Notes: generated from the letters alone by a model not told the origin. A DNA stretch of 64,000 bases from Oscillospiraceae bacterium (GCA_015068225.1 SVKX01000001.1:131089-195088), one strand, 5' to 3'; shown: positions 47,901-57,772, counted from the stretch's first letter. A program made the numbers and translations.

Positions 47901-49185
47901 ACGCCAACGGTTGGCAATGCTTTGGTGGCAACAGCCGAAGTTCCGGGACCGCGATGCTATCATTTGCGATGGATCCATTCGCTCCGGCAAGACTATTTGT
48001 ATGACGGTGGGGTTCTTCCTGTGGAGTATGTCCGCATTTTCCGGGGAGAAATTTGCCATCTGCGGCAAGACCATCGAATCGCTGCGGCGTAACGTGATCC
48101 TGAACCTGCGTGACTGGATTCCGGATGACATTGAGATCACCGAGCGCAGGGCGGAAAATAAGATCATCGTTTCCGATGGCTGCGGTCACGAGAACACATA
48201 TTTCCTTTTTGGCGGCCGGGACGAGAGCTCCTATATGCTGGTGCAGGGTATTACGCTGGCTGGCGCGCTGCTGGATGAAGTAGTGCTGATGCCTCGGAGC
48301 TTTGTAGAACAGGTATGCGCCCGGTGTTCTGTACCGGGATCCAAACTGTGGTTTAACTGCAACCCCGGCGGCCCGGAACACTGGTTCAACCAGACATGGG
48401 TCCAGCGCGCAAAGGAAATGAACGCCCTGCATGTTCACTTCACGATGTCGGACAACCTGAGCCTCGCAAGGGAGATCCGTGAACGATATGAGCGGATGTA
48501 TACAGGTGTATTCTATCGCCGATATGTCCTGGGCGAATGGTGTCTTGCAGAAGGACTGATCTACCAGTTCGACAAGGATGTTCACACCTTTAAGGAATTC
48601 CCGCCTGCGGAGCTGGCGAAGCGGTATCCGAGGGAGAATCCCAAAGACATTTCGAACAAATACGGGGAATGGTATATCTCCTGTGACTACGGAACACTCA
48701 ACCCCTTCTCTGCCGGCCTGTGGTGGGTCCACGAAGGGAGGGCGTATCGTGTGGCCGAGTATTATTACTCCGGCAGAAACAGCTCCATTATGAAAACAGA
48801 TGAGGAATACTACACAGAACTAAAAAAATTAGCTGGCGACAGGTTGATCCGCGCAGTGATCGTGGACCCTTCGGCGGCTTCTTTTATTGCAACCATACGG
48901 CAGCACGGCCGTTTTTCTGTACGCAAAGCCCGAAATGAAGTTTTGCCGGGTATACGGCTGACGGCCTCCATGCTGCAGGCAGGGGTTATTAAGATCGGCG
49001 CAGAGTGCCAGGATGCCATCCGTGAATTTGGATTGTACCGGTGGGAAGAGAAGGGCGAGGTGGACAAGCCCATCAAGGAGAATGACCATGCCATGGACGA
49101 TATCCGCTATTTCTGCGCTACCGTTATGCGCCGGGATCCATTTGCCCGTAAGGCGCTGGGAGGTTTGTACGATGAAGAAGATTAA
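47878..49185 (+). CDS. Terminase large subunit (PBSX-like)
   Basis: DGSIRSGKTICMTVGFFLWS Walker A, ALLDEVVLM, downstream nuclease domain. Confidence 0.95.
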   Translation: MIYQKLSKRQRLAMLWWQQPKFRDRDAIICDGSIRSGKTICMTVGFFLWSMSAFSGEKFAICGKTIESLRRNVILNLRDWIPDDIEITERRAENKIIVSDGCGHENTYFLFGGRDESSYMLVQGITLAGALLDEVVLMPRSFVEQVCARCSVPGSKLWFNCNPGGPEHWFNQTWVQRAKEMNALHVHFTMSDNLSLAREIRERYERMYTGVFYRRYVLGEWCLAEGLIYQFDKDVHTFKEFPPAELAKRYPRENPKDISNKYGEWYISCDYGTLNPFSAGLWWVHEGRAYRVAEYYYSGRNSSIMKTDEEYYTELKKLAGDRLIRAVIVDPSAASFIATIRQHGRFSVRKARNEVLPGIRLTASMLQAGVIKIGAECQDAIREFGLYRWEEKGEVDKPIKENDHAMDDIRYFCATVMRRDPFARKALGGLYDEED

Positions 49186-49378
49186 AAATTGGATTGTAAA
49201 TAGATTTCTGCCCATAGTGGCCAGAGAAATGCTTGTGACGGACAATGAGCGGCTTCGGGAAGAGGTTCGCCGGTGTCGCGAGGAAATCGGGCAGCTTAAA
49301 TCCTATGTTGCTGGATTGGAAACCGGTATCAAGGCCCAGCGCCGGATCATTGTTAACACAGGGGAGGGGAGTAAATGA
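49172..49378 (+). CDS. Small coiled-coil phage protein
   Basis: MKKIKNWIVNRFLPIVAREMLVTDNERLREEVRRCREEIGQLKSYVAGLE. Confidence 0.65.
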   Translation: MKKIKNWIVNRFLPIVAREMLVTDNERLREEVRRCREEIGQLKSYVAGLETGIKAQRRIIVNTGEGSK

Positions 49379-50730
49379 GCTTTAAAACTTTACAGGAGAA
49401 CGCAGCACAATATGCTATGGCGTTCCAGGCGACTGAGATTACGTCTGCGGAGATGCGCGAAGCGATCCCCGAATGGCTCAGCCTTTATTATCAGGCAGCA
49501 CCGCAGAAAGACGAAGATCCTTGCCAGCGCATTGCATACACCATTGTTCGTAAGCTGACCAAGACGGTGTTTTCGGAATACAAGACAACCTGCAAGGACG
49601 CATTTGTCGATGGTGTACTGACAGCCCTTAACTGGGTGAGTGCAGAGGCTATGCAGATGGCTTTGATAGGCGGTGAGTGCCGGCTGAAACCGATTCCTGC
49701 AAAGGACGGGTTTCGCTTCGTAGTAGTCCCGAGGCATAATATCTTGGTCTTCGGCAGAGATGCGGAAGGCAACATGACAGACGTGGGCACCGTGGAGCAG
49801 ACATCTGCCGGCCAATTCTATTACACACTTCTGGAGCGGCGCACAGTGGACAGCAGAGGATATTTGACCATCCGCAACCGGCTGCTCCGCTCCTATTCGA
49901 AATATAGCCTGGGGCAGGAGGTCTCCTTGACCAGTGTTCCGCAATATGCGGAACTTCCTGAAGAGTACACTTTCCCGAGACCTGTGGGCTCTGTTGGTAT
50001 GGCGCAGCTCCGGACACCGATGGTCAACTGTGTGGACGGTAGCGCAGATGCGGTCTCTGTGTATGCCGCAGCAGTGGGGCTGATCCACAATATCGACCAC
50101 AATGAAGCCCAGCTCAACGGCGAGTTTGACCGGGGCGAGCTCCGGATCGTCGTCAGCGCAGATATGTTCAAGAGGGACATCCACGGTCGTCCTATTCTGG
50201 AAGACAAAGTCTTTGTGGGCTTGGATGATGATGCAGAGAGCATCGGCGTTACCCCGTTTTCTCCGGCACTGCGTGAGGCATCTTTCCTTGCCCGGAAACA
50301 GGAATACTTGCGCAATGTGGAAAATGTGATTGGCTTGAAGCGCGGCCTGCTGTCTGAGGTAGAAGCGGCAGAGCGGACAGCCACAGAGATCACATCCAGT
50401 GCCGGCGAATACAACCTGACGATCATCGACTTCCAGCAGATGTGGGAGAAGACTGTCAGAGAGGCTGTGCAGATTTGTGGAGTCCTTGGACAGCTTTACC
50501 GAGTCTCCGGTGCACATGAGCCCGCGGAGGACGCTGTGGTCATCAGTTGGGGCAACGGCGTGCTCTACGATGAAGGAAAGACCAATCAGGAGCTGCTGAG
50601 CCAAGTCCAGAGCGGACTTCTTCAGCCAGAGAGATACCTTGGGTGGTATTACAATCTGCCTTGTGACACGCCGGCACAGCGCGAGAAGATCCGCAAGGAC
50701 TATATGCCTCAGTTGGTTGAGGAGGAATGA
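49375..50730 (+). CDS. Phage portal protein
   Basis: Position after terminase and before minor capsid; VVVPRHNILVFGRDAEGNMTDV, typical SPP1-type portal segments. Confidence 0.88.
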   Translation: MSFKTLQENAAQYAMAFQATEITSAEMREAIPEWLSLYYQAAPQKDEDPCQRIAYTIVRKLTKTVFSEYKTTCKDAFVDGVLTALNWVSAEAMQMALIGGECRLKPIPAKDGFRFVVVPRHNILVFGRDAEGNMTDVGTVEQTSAGQFYYTLLERRTVDSRGYLTIRNRLLRSYSKYSLGQEVSLTSVPQYAELPEEYTFPRPVGSVGMAQLRTPMVNCVDGSADAVSVYAAAVGLIHNIDHNEAQLNGEFDRGELRIVVSADMFKRDIHGRPILEDKVFVGLDDDAESIGVTPFSPALREASFLARKQEYLRNVENVIGLKRGLLSEVEAAERTATEITSSAGEYNLTIIDFQQMWEKTVREAVQICGVLGQLYRVSGAHEPAEDAVVISWGNGVLYDEGKTNQELLSQVQSGLLQPERYLGWYYNLPCDTPAQREKIRKDYMPQLVEEE

Positions 50731-50741
50731 GGTGATCAGTT

Positions 50742-52496
50742 ATGCTGACACCGGAACAGATTGTAGCACTGCGTGACAGAGCAGGGGAGCTTACAGACCC
50801 CGTTATTGAGTTTTTGATTGCGGATATAGCGGACAGGATCTCCGAGGCGGGACATCTTACCAGCTCCGCAGCCTATGAAGTCTGGAAGGCACAGAAACTG
50901 GGGGTATCGCAGAGACAGCTCAAGAAAGAACTGCAGAAACTGCTGAAGGTATCAAGTGCGCAGGTCGAGCAGCTACTCACTCAGACAGCGAAAACAAGCT
51001 ATGATTTCGACCTGAAGCGCTTTCCCCATATGGACGCGGTGCCCTTTGACGAGAACGGGTCTCTACAGCAGATCCTCGATGCTGCTATTCAGCAGGCCCA
51101 GGAGGATTTCACCAATATCACCCAGACGATGGGTTTTATTGGTCCCGACGGCAGATTTTTAGAGCTGACAGATGCCTACCAACGAGCCTGTGACTTTGCC
51201 TTTGAGAAGGTAGTTACTGGTGCGCAGGATTACAATTCCGCAGTGCGCGACGCTACCAGAGGGCTTGCAGAAAAGGGCATCCGGGTTCTGGATTATGCCA
51301 CGGGTGTTCACAGGTCGCTGGAGACGGCAGTCAGGCAGAATGTCATGGGCGGCCTCGGCATAATGAATGAGCAGATCAGTCAGCAAAACCATGATCTGCT
51401 GGGTTGTGATGGTTGGGAGATCTCCGCCCACGGAGGGTGCGCTCCGGACCATGAGCCTATCCAGGGCAAACAGTACAGCGACGAGGAATACACCCGGCTG
51501 AATAACAGCCTTGTGCGCCGTATCGGCACGTTAAATTGTGGTCACTCTGCCATGCCGATTATATTGGGTGTAAATGACCCTCAGTATACGGATGCGGAGC
51601 TGGAGGAATTCCGGCAGCAGAATGAAGATGGCGTGACCTACGAGGGCAAGCACTACACCCTCTATGAGGCCGAGCAGCGACAGCGTAGGCTAGAAACCGC
51701 TATCCGCAACCGGAAGCGCCGAATCCTCATCGACGAGCGCCTGGGCGACAAGGACGCCTTGCAGACTGATCAGATCCGCTTACAGCTGCTGAAGCAGGAA
51801 TACAGCCGGTTTTCCAAGGCTGCCAATCTGCCAATGCAGTATGAGCGGATGGAAGCTGCCGGCTTTGACTGGATGAAGGGAAGGGCGGCGGAAAATGCTT
51901 ATAAAAAGGCAGTAACAGTTAACGATGATGCTGATATTTCTTTTTACTCCGAAGCACCGGTGGACTTAGAAGGACTGTCAAGCTATGTGGATGAGAAGCT
52001 ATACAGGTACTCGCGGAGAGAAAGTAAATGGAGCAAGACAACGCGTATTGTACCAGCTGAGTATTTATCGGGTGCAAGGGGCAGAAAAGAATGGTCTTGT
52101 GACATTACACTCCGAGAAGATGCTGGTTTCAAAACAGTGATCCATGAGCATTTACATGCTAGATCTGTCAGCTATTATGATGAGGATACATTCGTCAAAT
52201 ACAAGCCACTGGAAGAAGGCTGTGTCGAGCTGTTTGCGCAGGAAATTTGTAAAGTAAACAACATACCTTATCATGAGTCGTATAAGTACTATGTTCGAGA
52301 TTTAAGAATAATAAATTCGATTACGAGATACGGCGACGATTTTAAGTTTGCAAAAGATTTGTTTGACATTCCTCTTCCAGATAGGTATAATTGGCTTAGA
52401 ATGCAGATTGAATATGCTATAAAACACAGGAGAATGGCGGCAAAAACAAAGGATGCTTTATGGCAGGCACTTAATAATCTCAAGGGAGGTGTGTAA
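50742..52496 (+). CDS. Phage minor capsid protein (Phage_min_cap2/MuF-like) with C-terminal HExxH extension
   Basis: N-terminal minor capsid region (LTPEQIVALRDRAGELTDPVIEFLIADIADRI; SAHGGCAPDHEPIQGKQY; TLNCGHSAMPI); C-terminus VIHEHLHARSVSYYDEDTFVKYKPLEEGCVELFAQE. Confidence 0.88.
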   Translation: MLTPEQIVALRDRAGELTDPVIEFLIADIADRISEAGHLTSSAAYEVWKAQKLGVSQRQLKKELQKLLKVSSAQVEQLLTQTAKTSYDFDLKRFPHMDAVPFDENGSLQQILDAAIQQAQEDFTNITQTMGFIGPDGRFLELTDAYQRACDFAFEKVVTGAQDYNSAVRDATRGLAEKGIRVLDYATGVHRSLETAVRQNVMGGLGIMNEQISQQNHDLLGCDGWEISAHGGCAPDHEPIQGKQYSDEEYTRLNNSLVRRIGTLNCGHSAMPIILGVNDPQYTDAELEEFRQQNEDGVTYEGKHYTLYEAEQRQRRLETAIRNRKRRILIDERLGDKDALQTDQIRLQLLKQEYSRFSKAANLPMQYERMEAAGFDWMKGRAAENAYKKAVTVNDDADISFYSEAPVDLEGLSSYVDEKLYRYSRRESKWSKTTRIVPAEYLSGARGRKEWSCDITLREDAGFKTVIHEHLHARSVSYYDEDTFVKYKPLEEGCVELFAQEICKVNNIPYHESYKYYVRDLRIINSITRYGDDFKFAKDLFDIPLPDRYNWLRMQIEYAIKHRRMAAKTKDALWQALNNLKGGV

Positions 52497-52499
52497 ACT

Positions 52500-52697
52500 G
52501 TGGATAATCGGTGTGTTTCTTTAGTTCATGATATCTTGTATGGGAATTTTTCGGACGAAGAATGGCTCGGCGTTAAACAACGCTTTGATGTATTTATGTC
52601 CACAGCAACTGATGCTGAAACTCAGGAAATCGAAGAAAGCGGCGCCGGTGACACCATCCACATGATTTATGCCGGCATAATGAACAAAAGAAAGTAA
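52500..52697 (+). CDS. Small acidic protein, candidate immunity partner (GTG start)
   Basis: MDNRCVSLVHDILYGNFSDEEWLGVKQRFDVFMSTATDAETQEIEESGAGDTIHMIYAGIMNKRK, immediately after minor capsid gene with GGAGG RBS. Confidence 0.65.
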   Translation: MDNRCVSLVHDILYGNFSDEEWLGVKQRFDVFMSTATDAETQEIEESGAGDTIHMIYAGIMNKRK

Positions 52698-52738
52698 ACC
52701 ACCACCTTGACGTAATGGTCTGGCTGGTGGTTTTTCTA
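52697..52738 (+). terminator. Rho-independent terminator after the candidate immunity gene
   Basis: aaaccaccacc...ggctggtggtttttct. Confidence 0.75.
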
Positions 52739-52757
52739 TGCCCGAAAGGAGCGTTAT

Positions 52758-52859
52758 ATGATTGAACTGTATTTTACCATAAAGGTAATTCTCATGATTG
52801 TTGTTTTATCTGTGGCATTAGCCCGCCTGCTCTACAAAGTGTGGAAATGGTTCCACTAA
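52758..52859 (+). CDS. Tiny single-TM protein (33 aa)
   Basis: MIELYFTIKVILMIVVLSVALARLLYKVWKWFH with RBS aaagga. Confidence 0.55.
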   Translation: MIELYFTIKVILMIVVLSVALARLLYKVWKWFH

Positions 52860-52877
52860 CTAAATATTGTTGATTGA

Positions 52878-52906
52878 AGCACTGTGCGAGAGCATGGTGC
52901 TTTTTT
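52878..52906 (+). terminator. Rho-independent terminator
   Basis: AAGCACTGTGC-GAGA-GCATGGTGCTT followed by TTTT. Confidence 0.75.
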
Positions 52907-52998
52907 CATACCCAAAATCTGGTCTACTCACGGACCTAATAATGTGAGACGGTGGGTCATGGCAACGACCTAAAAAGCCTAGCCGGGAAAGGAAGTAT

Positions 52999-53562
52999 AT
53001 GAAAACAGAATTTTTGCAGAATCTCAAGGTGGGCGATCAGCCGCTGAGCAAGGAGGTTATCGATGCCATTATGGCCGAGAATGGCCGTGACATCGAGGCA
53101 GCCAAGAAGCCCTTTGAGGACTACGGAACTGTCAAGCAGCAGCTCTCCGAGGCTCAGAAGGCGCTGAAGGACATCCAGGACAAAGGCACTGATCTGGAGA
53201 CCGCACAGCAGAAGGCGCAGGAGTGGGAAAACAAGTACAATCAGGCGATCCAGGATCACCAGAAGGAACTTGCGGACCGTGACTTCAAGGCACTGCTGGA
53301 AGGCACGATCACCAGTGTTAAGGGCAAGAATGCCAAGGCGATTACCGCTCTGCTGGATGTGGACACCCTGAGGGAAAGCAAGAATCAGGAAGCAGACATC
53401 AAAGCCGCATTGGAGGCCCTGAAGAAGGATAACGGCTACCTCTTCGATGAAGAGGGGACACCTCCCCCGTATGCCCCGAGAACGGGCACAAACACCAACC
53501 AGCCCACAGCGCCTCAGGAGACTCTTGCAGGTGCTTTGCGGGCACGATATGAGAAAGGATGA
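52999..53562 (+). CDS. Phage scaffolding protein (GP20-like)
   Basis: Coiled-coil, Q/K/E-rich, directly upstream of major capsid gene. Confidence 0.88.
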   Translation: MKTEFLQNLKVGDQPLSKEVIDAIMAENGRDIEAAKKPFEDYGTVKQQLSEAQKALKDIQDKGTDLETAQQKAQEWENKYNQAIQDHQKELADRDFKALLEGTITSVKGKNAKAITALLDVDTLRESKNQEADIKAALEALKKDNGYLFDEEGTPPPYAPRTGTNTNQPTAPQETLAGALRARYEKG

Positions 53563-53569
53563 TTAAATT

Positions 53570-54553
53570 ATGCCTATTACTCTGGCAGAAGCAAAGGTCG
53601 GCATGGCCGACAAGGTCGATCAGCAGGTCATTGATATGTTCCGTCGCAGCTCTCTGCTGCTGGATCAGATGGTCTTTGACAACTCCATTTCCCCCGGCAC
53701 CGGCGGCTCCACGCTGGCCTACGGCTATGTGCAGCTGAAGTCCCCCTCTACCGCCGCCGTGCGCACCATCAACACCGAGTTCACTCCTGGTGAGGCAAAG
53801 CGCGAGAAGAAGACCACCCAGGCTATCATCATGGGCGGCGCCTTCCAGGTGGACCGCGTTCTGCAGAACACCTCCGGCGCTGTGGACGAGCTTGCCTTCC
53901 AGGCTGAGCAGAAGATCAAGGCGACCGCTAACCAGTTCCACAACCTGGTCATCAACGGCTCTACCGATGAGGATGAGTTCGATGGTCTGAAGAAGCTGCT
54001 GAGCGGTACTTCCAACGAACTGACCAGTCAGGTGTCCCTCGCAACCTCTGCGGATCTGGACGCCAACTATAACGCATTTCTGGATGAGATGGATGCGCTC
54101 ATCAGCACCCTGGACGGTACTCCCACCATGCTGCTGATGAACAATGCTATGCAGATCAAGCTGCGTTCCATCGCACGCCGCGCTGGCTACTATGAGCGCA
54201 AGAAGGATGACTTCGGCCGCTATGTGGAGACCTATGCCGGTGTGCCCATGGTGGATATGGGTAAGTTCTACGACGGCGCTGAGTCTGTCGATGTGGTGGC
54301 CACCGAGGACGGCAAGACTGCCATCTATGCGGTCAGCCTGGGCCTGGACGGCTTCCACGGTATTTCTCCCACCGGTACCGGCGTCATTACCTCCTATATG
54401 CCCGATCTGAAGGCTCCCGGCGCGGTCAAGACCGGTGAGGTCGAGCTGGTTGCCGGCGTGGCACTGAAGAACACCCTGAAGGCCGCTGTGCTGAAGGGCA
54501 TCGTCATTGGCGCCGCCGCAGCCGCGGTGAGCGACGAGGACGACGACGTCTAA
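53570..54553 (+). CDS. Major capsid protein
   Basis: VDQQVIDMFRRSSLLLDQMVFDNSISPGTGGSTLAYGYVQLK..., position after scaffold. Confidence 0.9.
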   Translation: MPITLAEAKVGMADKVDQQVIDMFRRSSLLLDQMVFDNSISPGTGGSTLAYGYVQLKSPSTAAVRTINTEFTPGEAKREKKTTQAIIMGGAFQVDRVLQNTSGAVDELAFQAEQKIKATANQFHNLVINGSTDEDEFDGLKKLLSGTSNELTSQVSLATSADLDANYNAFLDEMDALISTLDGTPTMLLMNNAMQIKLRSIARRAGYYERKKDDFGRYVETYAGVPMVDMGKFYDGAESVDVVATEDGKTAIYAVSLGLDGFHGISPTGTGVITSYMPDLKAPGAVKTGEVELVAGVALKNTLKAAVLKGIVIGAAAAAVSDEDDDV

Positions 54554-54572
54554 TAAGTGAGGAGGTGCTCCT

Positions 54573-54932
54573 GTGGTTGAGTTTTCCTTCTATCGGGATG
54601 CCTACCGGGGCATCTCTATCCCGGAGACAGACTGGCCGATGTTTGAAAAGCGGGCGGCTGAGCAGCTTGCCCGCTACAAGCGGATCTACACTGTTACAGT
54701 TCCGGACGAGAACGGAGAAGCCATGGCCATCTGCGCCATGGCGGATGCGCTGGCATACTATGCGGCATTACAGAACGGTACCGGCGGCGCGGTTGCGTCT
54801 GCGTCGATCGGGTCCGTTTCTGTTAGTTATGCCGGTGCGTCCTCTGTGATCGACCTGAGCCCCAAGGCACAGGCAAAGGAGCTTTACCGGTGTGCATGCC
54901 AGTATCTGGAGATCTATCGGGGGGTGGGATGA
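54573..54932 (+). CDS. Head-tail connector-like protein
   Basis: Small helical protein directly after major capsid. Confidence 0.7.
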   Translation: MVEFSFYRDAYRGISIPETDWPMFEKRAAEQLARYKRIYTVTVPDENGEAMAICAMADALAYYAALQNGTGGAVASASIGSVSVSYAGASSVIDLSPKAQAKELYRCACQYLEIYRGVG

Positions 54933-55303
54933 TGCTATTTCGGCAAAATTCCATCCCCCTCGATTACAGCAGGCTGTGCAATCAAACTGTCACTGTCTAT
55001 CACAAGGACGGTGACAAGTTTACACAGACCACCTACCACAATGCCTTTTTGGACTTCCGCAAGAATCAAACGGTTGACCGGACCGGAAGCAAGGAATCCA
55101 ATTCTTTTCTTCTGGTCCTTCCCGGCGCCGTACAGGCGGTTTTTGTGGGGGACAAGGTGCTGCTGGGTAAAGGTCCCGAAATCGCTACTCAAGAGGCGTG
55201 GCGGGATTTCATCCCGGCAAAGGTGCCTGGATTGGTAGTGGTCGACTATGTGGATCCCAAGTACTGGAACGGTCAGCTGGTACATACGGAGGCTGGCGGA
55301 TGA
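54929..55303 (+). CDS. Head-closure-like / minor structural protein
   Basis: Position in head-tail joining cluster; overlapping starts/stops. Confidence 0.65.
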   Translation: MMLFRQNSIPLDYSRLCNQTVTVYHKDGDKFTQTTYHNAFLDFRKNQTVDRTGSKESNSFLLVLPGAVQAVFVGDKVLLGKGPEIATQEAWRDFIPAKVPGLVVVDYVDPKYWNGQLVHTEAGG

Positions 55304-55743
55304 AAGTAAAGGTTTATCTACCGACAGGTAAGCAGCTGATTCGGAAGAAGGGACTTGACGCAAGTGGGCACGTTCAAATGTTCCACACGCAGAATGTCCT
55401 AAAGCGGATCAAGCGGTATATGCCGTATCGGACAGGCAAGACCTACAAGATCACAGTTGCCCAGACCAACATTGCCAAACCGGAGATCGTGACAGATGTG
55501 CCATATGGCAAGTATTTGTTCTACGGCAAGGTTATGATCGATCCGAAACTTGGCGTTGCGGGCTTTATGACGCCGAACGGGTGGAGATCTCGGAAATACT
55601 GCGAGAAGGTCGAGACTTCACGGGATCTCCGGTACACCCGGACGAAGAATCCGCAAGCCGGTCCGCACTGGGACCGCACACTCTCGGCCTGCGAGGGCAA
55701 GGCAATGGCTGCTGATCTGCAGCGCTATATGAACAGGAGGTAA
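55300..55743 (+). CDS. Minor capsid / tail-completion protein
   Basis: MKVKVYLPTGKQLIRKKGL..YMPYRTGKTYKI; position. Confidence 0.7.
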   Translation: MKVKVYLPTGKQLIRKKGLDASGHVQMFHTQNVLKRIKRYMPYRTGKTYKITVAQTNIAKPEIVTDVPYGKYLFYGKVMIDPKLGVAGFMTPNGWRSRKYCEKVETSRDLRYTRTKNPQAGPHWDRTLSACEGKAMAADLQRYMNRR

Positions 55744-56192
55744 TGCCAATGTCTGATCTTGAGAGGATTCGGCAATGGGTGTCCTCGTATCCCGGTGCTG
55801 ACCGGATGCAGGGCATGAAGGTGGATTACTTCTCCCAGAATCCGGACAATGGCAGCATTGATCCCTCCGGACTGGTGGAGGTATCCAGAACTGAGGATAT
55901 CCTCGGTAATGTAACCGTGGAGAATCAGTACAATTTCGCGCTGTATTTCGTGTTTCCGAAGGACCCTGGGGATGATCAGGGCGCCACAGACAATGCAGCG
56001 TGGATTATGGACTTCCAGCGGTGGGTCCAGGAGCAGAGCATCCGGAAGCAGATCCCCATGTTTGGGGATGATCCTTCCCGCGAAACTGCGAGGGCACAAA
56101 ACGGCGCCCTCTACGCCGCTGACGAGGAAGGAACAGCCATCTACACGGTGCAGCTGTCCTTTAATTTTATCAAACTTTATGAGGTGAATTAA
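55743..56192 (+). CDS. Tail terminator-like protein
   Basis: Position; VEVSRTEDILGNVTVENQYNFALYFVFPKD. Confidence 0.65.
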   Translation: MPMSDLERIRQWVSSYPGADRMQGMKVDYFSQNPDNGSIDPSGLVEVSRTEDILGNVTVENQYNFALYFVFPKDPGDDQGATDNAAWIMDFQRWVQEQSIRKQIPMFGDDPSRETARAQNGALYAADEEGTAIYTVQLSFNFIKLYEVN

Positions 56193-56194
56193 CA

Positions 56195-56698
56195 ATGGCC
56201 AAAATTGAACGGAAGTACCTGGCACACTTCATCAACACCACGCCTCCTGCTGAGGCCGGTGAAGAAGCAGCTGCGGCTGTGTATGAGCGTCTGGGTAAGG
56301 ATCTGGAGGAATACTCCCCCGAACTGTCTGCCGAGGTCAATACCTCGAAGAACATTCTGGGCGAAACCAGCATCGTAATTTCCAGCTACGAAAAGACCGC
56401 ATCTGTTGAGCCTTACTACGCAGAAAAGGACTCCAAGCTGTTCACCCGCCTGCAGACCATCATCGACGAGGGCCTGGTGCTGGATGCACTGAAGACCGAT
56501 GTTGTAGAGGTCAAGCTGTGGGAAGCGGCAGAAGGTTCGGCCTACCCTGCTATCAAGGAAGAGGCCTACATTGAGGTCACCAGCTACGGTGGCGACACCA
56601 CCGGCTATCAGATCCCCTTCACCCTGCATTACACTGGCGTGAAGACCAAGGGCACCTTTGACCCTTCCACCAAGACATTCACTGCCGCCGGTAAGTGA
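56195..56698 (+). CDS. Major tail protein
   Basis: Position upstream of chaperones and tape measure; Ig-like/tube composition. Confidence 0.75.
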   Translation: MAKIERKYLAHFINTTPPAEAGEEAAAAVYERLGKDLEEYSPELSAEVNTSKNILGETSIVISSYEKTASVEPYYAEKDSKLFTRLQTIIDEGLVLDALKTDVVEVKLWEAAEGSAYPAIKEEAYIEVTSYGGDTTGYQIPFTLHYTGVKTKGTFDPSTKTFTAAGK

Positions 56699-56750
56699 TA
56701 TGAACTGAAACCCGCCCGACTATGGGCGGGTTATTTCATAGGAGGATAAT

Positions 56751-57221
56751 ATGGAAAAGCTTATTTTTGACAGTGGTATCCGCGAATTTCAAATCAACGA
56801 TAACGGTGTTCTCCGGTTTAATCCCGGCGACCCGAATGTATATGCCCGGCTCATGGAGTCCGGTGAAAAGATCCAGAAGGTAGAAAGCGAGTTGCTCGCC
56901 AAGGCGGAGACCGCGATTTCTGCTGATCAGGAAGAGAACAACGGCGCAGCCATGCTGCAGCTGATGGCTGAGGCCGACAGAAAGGTCAAGGAGATCCTGG
57001 CGTGGATCTTTGGCGCAGACAATGACTTTGACAAAATCTTTGCCGGCGTCAATTTGATGGCTGTTGGGGCCAACGGGGAGCGTGTCCTTACGAACTTCCT
57101 GAGTGCGCTGCTGCCTATTGTACAGGAAGGCGCTGAGAAGTGCGCACGGCAGCAGATCTCTGCGGCCACCACGCAGGCCAAGGGTAACCGTGCGCAGCGC
57201 AGAGCTGCGGCAAAGAAATGA
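56751..57221 (+). CDS. Tail assembly chaperone-like protein
   Basis: MEKLIFDSGIREFQINDNGVLRFNPGDPNVYARLMESGEKIQ; C-terminal basic tail GNRAQRRAAAKK. Confidence 0.75.
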   Translation: MEKLIFDSGIREFQINDNGVLRFNPGDPNVYARLMESGEKIQKVESELLAKAETAISADQEENNGAAMLQLMAEADRKVKEILAWIFGADNDFDKIFAGVNLMAVGANGERVLTNFLSALLPIVQEGAEKCARQQISAATTQAKGNRAQRRAAAKK

Positions 57222-57772
57222 CACCGTGGATTCTGCCGAAATCGGCGGAGATCGGCGGCACCACATATCAGCTGAATACCGATTTCCGGGACATTCTTGA
57301 GATCATGCAGTACCTGCAAGATCCGGATCGCCCGGAGTACCTGCGCTGGCAGATTGCGCTTGCTCTGTTTTACGAGGGCGAGATCCCCGCAGAGGATATT
57401 CAAGAAGCCATGGAGTATTTGGCAGACTTCATCTCCGGCGGTTGCAAGGACGCAAAGCCCGGTCCGAAGCTTCTGGATTGGGATCAGGATGCACAAGCCA
57501 TCGTTGCCGACGTCAACAAGGTTGCTGGCACAGAAATCCGTGCGCTGCCGTACCTGCACTGGTGGACTTTTTTGTCCTATTTCCATGCAATCGGAGAGGG
57601 GCAGCTCAGCACTCTGGTTTCCATCCGGGACAAGCTGCGCCGCGGAAAGAAGCTGGAGAACTGGGAGAAGGAATTCTACCAGAAGAACAAAGAGCGCGTG
57701 GATCTGAAGAAAAAATACTCTGCCGAAGAATTGGCAGAGCAGGAGCGGTTGAAGCGCTTACTGGGAGACTGA
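57218..57772 (+). CDS. Bacteriophage Gp15-family protein
   Basis: QLNTDFRDILEIMQYLQDPDRPEYLRWQIALALFYEGEIP...LPYLHWWTFLSYFHAIGEGQLSTLVSIRDKLRRGKKLENWEKEFY. Confidence 0.88.
   Translation: MTPWILPKSAEIGGTTYQLNTDFRDILEIMQYLQDPDRPEYLRWQIALALFYEGEIPAEDIQEAMEYLADFISGGCKDAKPGPKLLDWDQDAQAIVADVNKVAGTEIRALPYLHWWTFLSYFHAIGEGQLSTLVSIRDKLRRGKKLENWEKEFYQKNKERVDLKKKYSAEELAEQERLKRLLGD

Noticed and set aside
56751-57772. Programmed frameshift between the tail chaperone and Gp15 genes
   Set aside because: Genes overlap by ATGA with a proper start codon, and no classic X XXY YYZ slippery heptamer was seen; ordinary translational coupling is simpler
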